From contig JBLIOD010000058.1 of the NCBI GenBank assembly GCA_047639475.1, forward strand, positions 1-16,873: DNA of 16,873 bases. Direction: 5' to 3'. Made by a program: the position numbers and the translations under genes. Shown piece after piece: positions 13,757-16,873 of this stretch. Numbering within the stretch: the first letter of the stretch is position 1; every line of letters begins with the position of its first letter. Source of the DNA: JAAELZ01 sp047639475. GTDB lineage: Bacteria > Pseudomonadota > Gammaproteobacteria > Arenicellales > Poriferihabitantaceae. Under the pieces are notes generated by a model. That model was given only the letters and a program-made list of their open reading frames with translations. It was not told the origin of the DNA and made no database searches.

Positions 13757-13957
13757 ATGAAATCAGCGCAGATTCGCCACTTACCCACTTTTCTATTAAA
13801 CGTAACGCTACTCGGGTTTTATGCCTTTCCGGCACTGGCAGTTGAATACACGATAACGTTCAATGGCTCTTGGAATGCCAACGACATCTCTGTCACCTTT
13901 CCACCTTCGGCGCATTTCACTCAATTATTAACCCACGCGTCAAATACCGTCGAATAA
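13757..13957 (+). pseudogene. Truncated secreted spondin-domain protein
   Basis: The frame encodes 66 residues. A signal peptide is clear: a short positive start, the hydrophobic stretch FLLNVTLLGFYAFPALA, and probable cleavage after Ala28. The mature part VEYTITFNGSWNANDISVTF followed by PPSAHFTQLLTHASNTVE matches the beginning of the spondin_N domain (typically EYxVTFxxxWS...FPPxAHFSxL...HN). The domain normally continues for roughly 150 more residues, but here it ends at a TAA right after HASNTVE. The 3' part is not found in the window, and the opposing pseudogene begins at the same point, so a deletion or rearrangement joined the two. Without its domain core it is unlikely to be functional. 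Confidence 0.65.
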
Positions 13958-14949
13958 AACATGACCACTTGAATCACTCAAGTTCTCTTGAATAAACTGC
14001 GCATTGTTATAAATAGAGAAAGTAGTATCTGTGATAGGTGTACCAGCGGCGGTTTTCAGTTGAAGACCTAAGCTACCCACCCTAGTTTGCATAACCGAAA
14101 CAACGACTTCTAGCATTGCGCTGTTCACATCGATGAACAGGGACTCCGAAGACACTTGTTTGTAAGGGCCGTCTAATTTAGTTTAAGTAAATATCTTTCA
14201 AAAGGGATTACGCTGTCAAATACAAACTTCCCGTTCTCGTCGCTGATTGCAACCGCTCGCGAAGTATCCTTTTCATCGGCGCTAATTCGAAGTTGTTGCT
14301 GCGGTACTCCCCAGCCAGTTTCATCACAAACATACCCTACAACTGATATCCCATTATAAGGTGTAAGGGCAACTTTCCAGTTGCTGTTATCGGATTGGTT
14401 TATTGTAGAATCTCGAATTCTCAATACCTACGGCAAGAAATTTTCTTTAGAAAAATTTAATTTGATCACTGCAGGAACCACCGCATAAATCTCAAAATTA
14501 AACACACCAGCGCTGTCCGTGAGAGTAGACCCTAAACTACGCAGTTGACTATCAACAGTGACACTCCCAAGAGGGGAACCTAGATGGTCAAAAACCTGAC
14601 CACCTAAACTATGTTTAGACTGGGTAATGCTTTTTGAGGGCCGAATAGGCTGAGTTGAGTTTTCTCCGGTATTAAGGGCTTTCATAGCAAAGCCACTTTC
14701 TTCACTGTTTGCTTGCTCATCACTTAAATCGGGGATATCTTTGCCGAAAGAAATCACTTCGAGCGAGTCAATTTGAATAATTTCTCGGGAGTCCGTGAGC
14801 ACAAGAAGCTTAGGGGTTTTACCGGCTGATAGACTTAAATAAACGGACTTGGAATTTAAGTTGAATTGCAGACCAGAAGCGACCACGAAGGCAATAATAA
14901 CCAGTAGCAAAAACAGCGCATTTCGTTTGTAACTCACGTAACTTAGCAT
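13940..14949 (-). pseudogene. Membrane-anchored protein with carboxypeptidase-regulatory-like repeats, broken
   Basis: From the ATG at 14947-14949 (the frame is open further up to 15009) the product begins with a membrane anchor, RNALFLLLVIIAFVVASG, then an extracytoplasmic part. Three degenerate repeats of a carboxypeptidase-regulatory-like beta-sandwich follow. The first contains LGGQVFDHLGSPLGSVTV and LTDSAGVFNF. The second contains VVGYVCDETGWGVPQQQLRI and SDENGKFVFDSV. The third contains LGLQLKTAAGTPITDTTFSI and SDSSGHVLFDGI. The first and second parts are in one frame, separated by a TAG at 14428-14430. Between the second and third the frame shifts near 14173-14178, consistent with loss of one T. 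The frame ends at a TGA at 13940, where the spondin remnant meets it. Function unknown; almost certainly inactive. Confidence 0.65.
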
Positions 14950-15074
14950 AGTCGAAAGTTTAATATGAAATGCTAACAGGGTTGCCATGAATACATAACC
15001 ACCAAGCAATCCTTTCGCAGGTCAAAAGCTTGAAAAGCTTGCACCAACTAATGCATTATTCCAAAATAGCGCTT

Positions 15075-16367
15075 ATGAACGATTCGTACTTTACCGATAA
15101 TTTCAAGCAAGAACCCTTTTGGTGGGAACGTTCACCGCGTCCAGCCGATGAGAACAACCCGTTGCCAAAGTCTGCCGACGTGGTAATTATCGGCTCAGGC
15201 TACACGGGCTTGAGCGCAGCCATTCAAACTGCCAAACATGGTTTACACACAGTGGTGGTAGATGCCGAAAGTGCGGGCTGGGGTTGTAGCTCACGCAATG
15301 GAGGCCAGGTTAGCACTAGCCTTAAGCCAAGCTTTCTACAGCTGCAGGCCAAATATGGTCGCGATAAAGCGGTGGCCATTTTAAGCGAAGGCTACAACGC
15401 CCTGAACTGGGTGGAAAGCTTTACGCAAGAAGCCAACATTGATTGCGACTTTAAGCGAGTAGGCCTTTTTTGTGGCGCACATAATAAAGCGGCGCTTCAA
15501 GGCTATCGCGACACAATTGCTAACACTGTGCCGGAATTCGAAACTCAACCGTTTATCGTTGAACCCAAAGATACTCGCAAAGAAATAGACAGTGATGACT
15601 ATATGGGAGGCATGGTATTACCTCACCACGGCTCTATCGACCCAGGTCGTTATCACCTTGGTCTCTTAGCCCACGCAAAGCAATTGGGCGTCGAGGTGAT
15701 TAGTCACTGCAAGGTCGACGATATCAGCAAGTCAGCGGGCAAGTTCAATGTAAGCACAACCAAAGGCAACATCAGCGCTAAAGATGTTTTGGTTGCCACC
15801 AGTGGATATACCGGCAAGTTAACACCTTGGCAGCAACAGCGTATTATTCCCATTGGTTCATATGTTATCGCAACCGAACCCCTCGCCGAAGGTCAGTTGG
15901 AAACATTGATTCCCAATGATCGTATGGTGATAGATTCGCGAAAAGTGGTTGTCTATTTTCGCAGCTGCCCAGAGCGTAAACGCATTATTTTCGGCGGCCG
16001 CGTTTCCCTTAATGAAACCAATCCAAAACTTAGCGGGCCAAAACTCCACGCGTTAATGGTGCAGCGTTTCCCTATGCTACATGACATCAAAATCAGCCAT
16101 TCTTGGATGGGCTTTGTGGGTTACACCTTTAACGAAATGCCGCACCTCGGTAAACAAGATGGTATTCACTACTCCATGGGATACTGTGGTTCTGGTGTAT
16201 CGCTGGCCAGTTATTTTGGTATGCGCATTGGCTTACAGATTGCAGGACAACCCGAGGGCGCTACCGCGCTTGATGATTTGAACTTCGAAAACAGGTTTTA
16301 TTACCGCGGCAACCCGTGGTTCTTGGCACCCTCATTATTTTATTATCGTTGGAAAGACGCTAGATAA
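15075..16367 (+). CDS. FAD-dependent amine oxidoreductase, DadA/PuuB type
   Basis: A 430-residue DAO-family flavoprotein that would oxidise the C-N bond of an amino acid or secondary amine, giving an imine or aldehyde plus amine. The N-terminus NDSYFTDNFKQEPFWWERS is typical of gamma-glutamylputrescine-oxidase-like proteins and supports the ATG at 15075. The frame extends to a TTG at 15030, which I think is not used, although AGGT lies 7 bases before it. The FAD loop VIIGSGYTGLSAA is at residues 37-49, followed by GWGCSSRNGGQVS, the flavin-contact motif of this subgroup, and near the C-terminus HYSMGYCGSGVSLASYFG. It is on the same strand as the desaturase/PhnD/2OG genes and separated from them by the 13757-14949 debris, so it was probably once adjacent to the 2OG oxygenase. 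The substrate is unknown. Confidence 0.87.
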   Translation: MNDSYFTDNFKQEPFWWERSPRPADENNPLPKSADVVIIGSGYTGLSAAIQTAKHGLHTVVVDAESAGWGCSSRNGGQVSTSLKPSFLQLQAKYGRDKAVAILSEGYNALNWVESFTQEANIDCDFKRVGLFCGAHNKAALQGYRDTIANTVPEFETQPFIVEPKDTRKEIDSDDYMGGMVLPHHGSIDPGRYHLGLLAHAKQLGVEVISHCKVDDISKSAGKFNVSTTKGNISAKDVLVATSGYTGKLTPWQQQRIIPIGSYVIATEPLAEGQLETLIPNDRMVIDSRKVVVYFRSCPERKRIIFGGRVSLNETNPKLSGPKLHALMVQRFPMLHDIKISHSWMGFVGYTFNEMPHLGKQDGIHYSMGYCGSGVSLASYFGMRIGLQIAGQPEGATALDDLNFENRFYYRGNPWFLAPSLFYYRWKDAR

Positions 16368-16468
16368 CTATTGCTTAAGGTTGGGTAAAATTTCGCTTCA
16401 CGATAGTCTCTAACAACTCACGTTAGCAGCCCGAAAATCCGCCGTTTTATTCAACACCTGTCTGGCCG

Positions 16469-16813
16469 TTAGAGAACACCAATGCTCTGAAAAACAGGAA
16501 TCAAAAAAATGATCGCATAGCCTATCGCTGTAATACCGAAGCCAATAAAGTAGTGCTGGTATTCCTCGCTATTTTGTTTCGTCCTAGCGTGCTTCACCGA
16601 ACCGTAAATGACTTGCACCAGCGCAACTACCGCCCCAATAGTAAAAACCCACACGCCTAAAAATGCGAAGAATATGGCACTGAGAACGTAAAGCATGCCG
16701 GTTTTATCATTCCCTTCTCCACCGTCTTGTGCCCCAAAGTACGCATAAAAAACCGCTGCCAATATCGTTACTATTGGATTGGTATAGCATTTAAGAAATC
16801 GCGAAACCTTCAT
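16469..16813 (-). CDS. Small three-helix membrane protein of unknown function
   Basis: A 114-residue protein with three hydrophobic segments, at about residues 12-29 (NPIVTILAAVFYAYFGA), 42-70 (LYVLSAIFFAFLGVWVFTIG and onward) and 88-108 (HYFIGFGITAIGYAIIFLIP). Short charged loops lie between them, including KHARTKQNSEEYQ. I do not recognise the family. The ATG at 16811-16813 is preceded on the minus strand by CCGGAGAG, a good Shine-Dalgarno 9 bases upstream, so it is likely translated. It converges with the FAD oxidoreductase across a 101-base gap in which I see no strong terminator. Nothing in its neighbourhood suggests a role. Confidence 0.7.
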   Translation of the reverse strand: MKVSRFLKCYTNPIVTILAAVFYAYFGAQDGGEGNDKTGMLYVLSAIFFAFLGVWVFTIGAVVALVQVIYGSVKHARTKQNSEEYQHYFIGFGITAIGYAIIFLIPVFQSIGVL

Positions 16814-16873
16814 TTATTTACTCTCCGGCATTTTTGTATTTTAAGTCTGTTATACCAGCGTTATTACCGGCAC

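Noticed and set aside
15030..15074. TTG start extending the FAD oxidoreductase by 15 residues
   Set aside because: An AGGT lies at suitable distance, but the extra residues are not part of the family N-terminus, which begins at the ATG at 15075.

Overview
The window reads as chromosomal DNA of a gammaproteobacterium, probably a marine one. The housekeeping genes prfC (RF3), aroE and tmcA are all gammaproteobacterial in character. The remaining genes resemble those that marine bacteria use to break down methylated nitrogen compounds. No rRNA, tRNA, CRISPR array or phage module was seen.

Left part (1-4693): prfC, cut by the window edge at its last few codons, and aroE lie on the minus strand. 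tmcA is divergent from aroE on the plus strand. This part is ordinary chromosomal core.

4690-5338: a short decayed insertion between tmcA and gloA. It holds the N-terminal third of an IS transposase (IS1182-like by my reading) with an in-frame stop and a 3' deletion. An 11-base direct repeat flanks it.

Central and right part (5356-16367): two divergent gene sets. The minus-strand set, in transcription order, is a non-pyrrolysine MttB-superfamily methyltransferase, an XRE-type regulator, a dimethylglycine/sarcosine dehydrogenase-like FAD-GcvT protein and a glyoxalase I. The plus-strand set is a membrane fatty-acid-desaturase-family protein, a PhnD-like binding-fold protein without a visible signal peptide, a 2-oxoglutarate/Fe(II) oxygenase of the isopenicillin N synthase type and a DadA/PuuB-type FAD oxidoreductase. 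The gap between the two sets contains a perfect 7-1-7 palindrome, a good candidate operator for the XRE regulator. Taken together this looks like a regulated catabolic locus for a quaternary or N-methylated compound such as a betaine or an N-methylated heterocycle. C-H or ring oxidation would come from the desaturase-type and 2OG enzymes, and demethylation and amine oxidation from the MttB-like, DMGDH-like and DadA-like enzymes. The substrate cannot be read from sequence.

13757-14949: this stretch interrupts the plus-strand set with gene debris. It consists of a truncated secreted spondin-domain gene and an opposing gene with three carboxypeptidase-regulatory-like repeats, broken by a stop codon, a frameshift and a missing 3' end. 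The window closes with a small three-helix membrane protein of unknown function on the minus strand.
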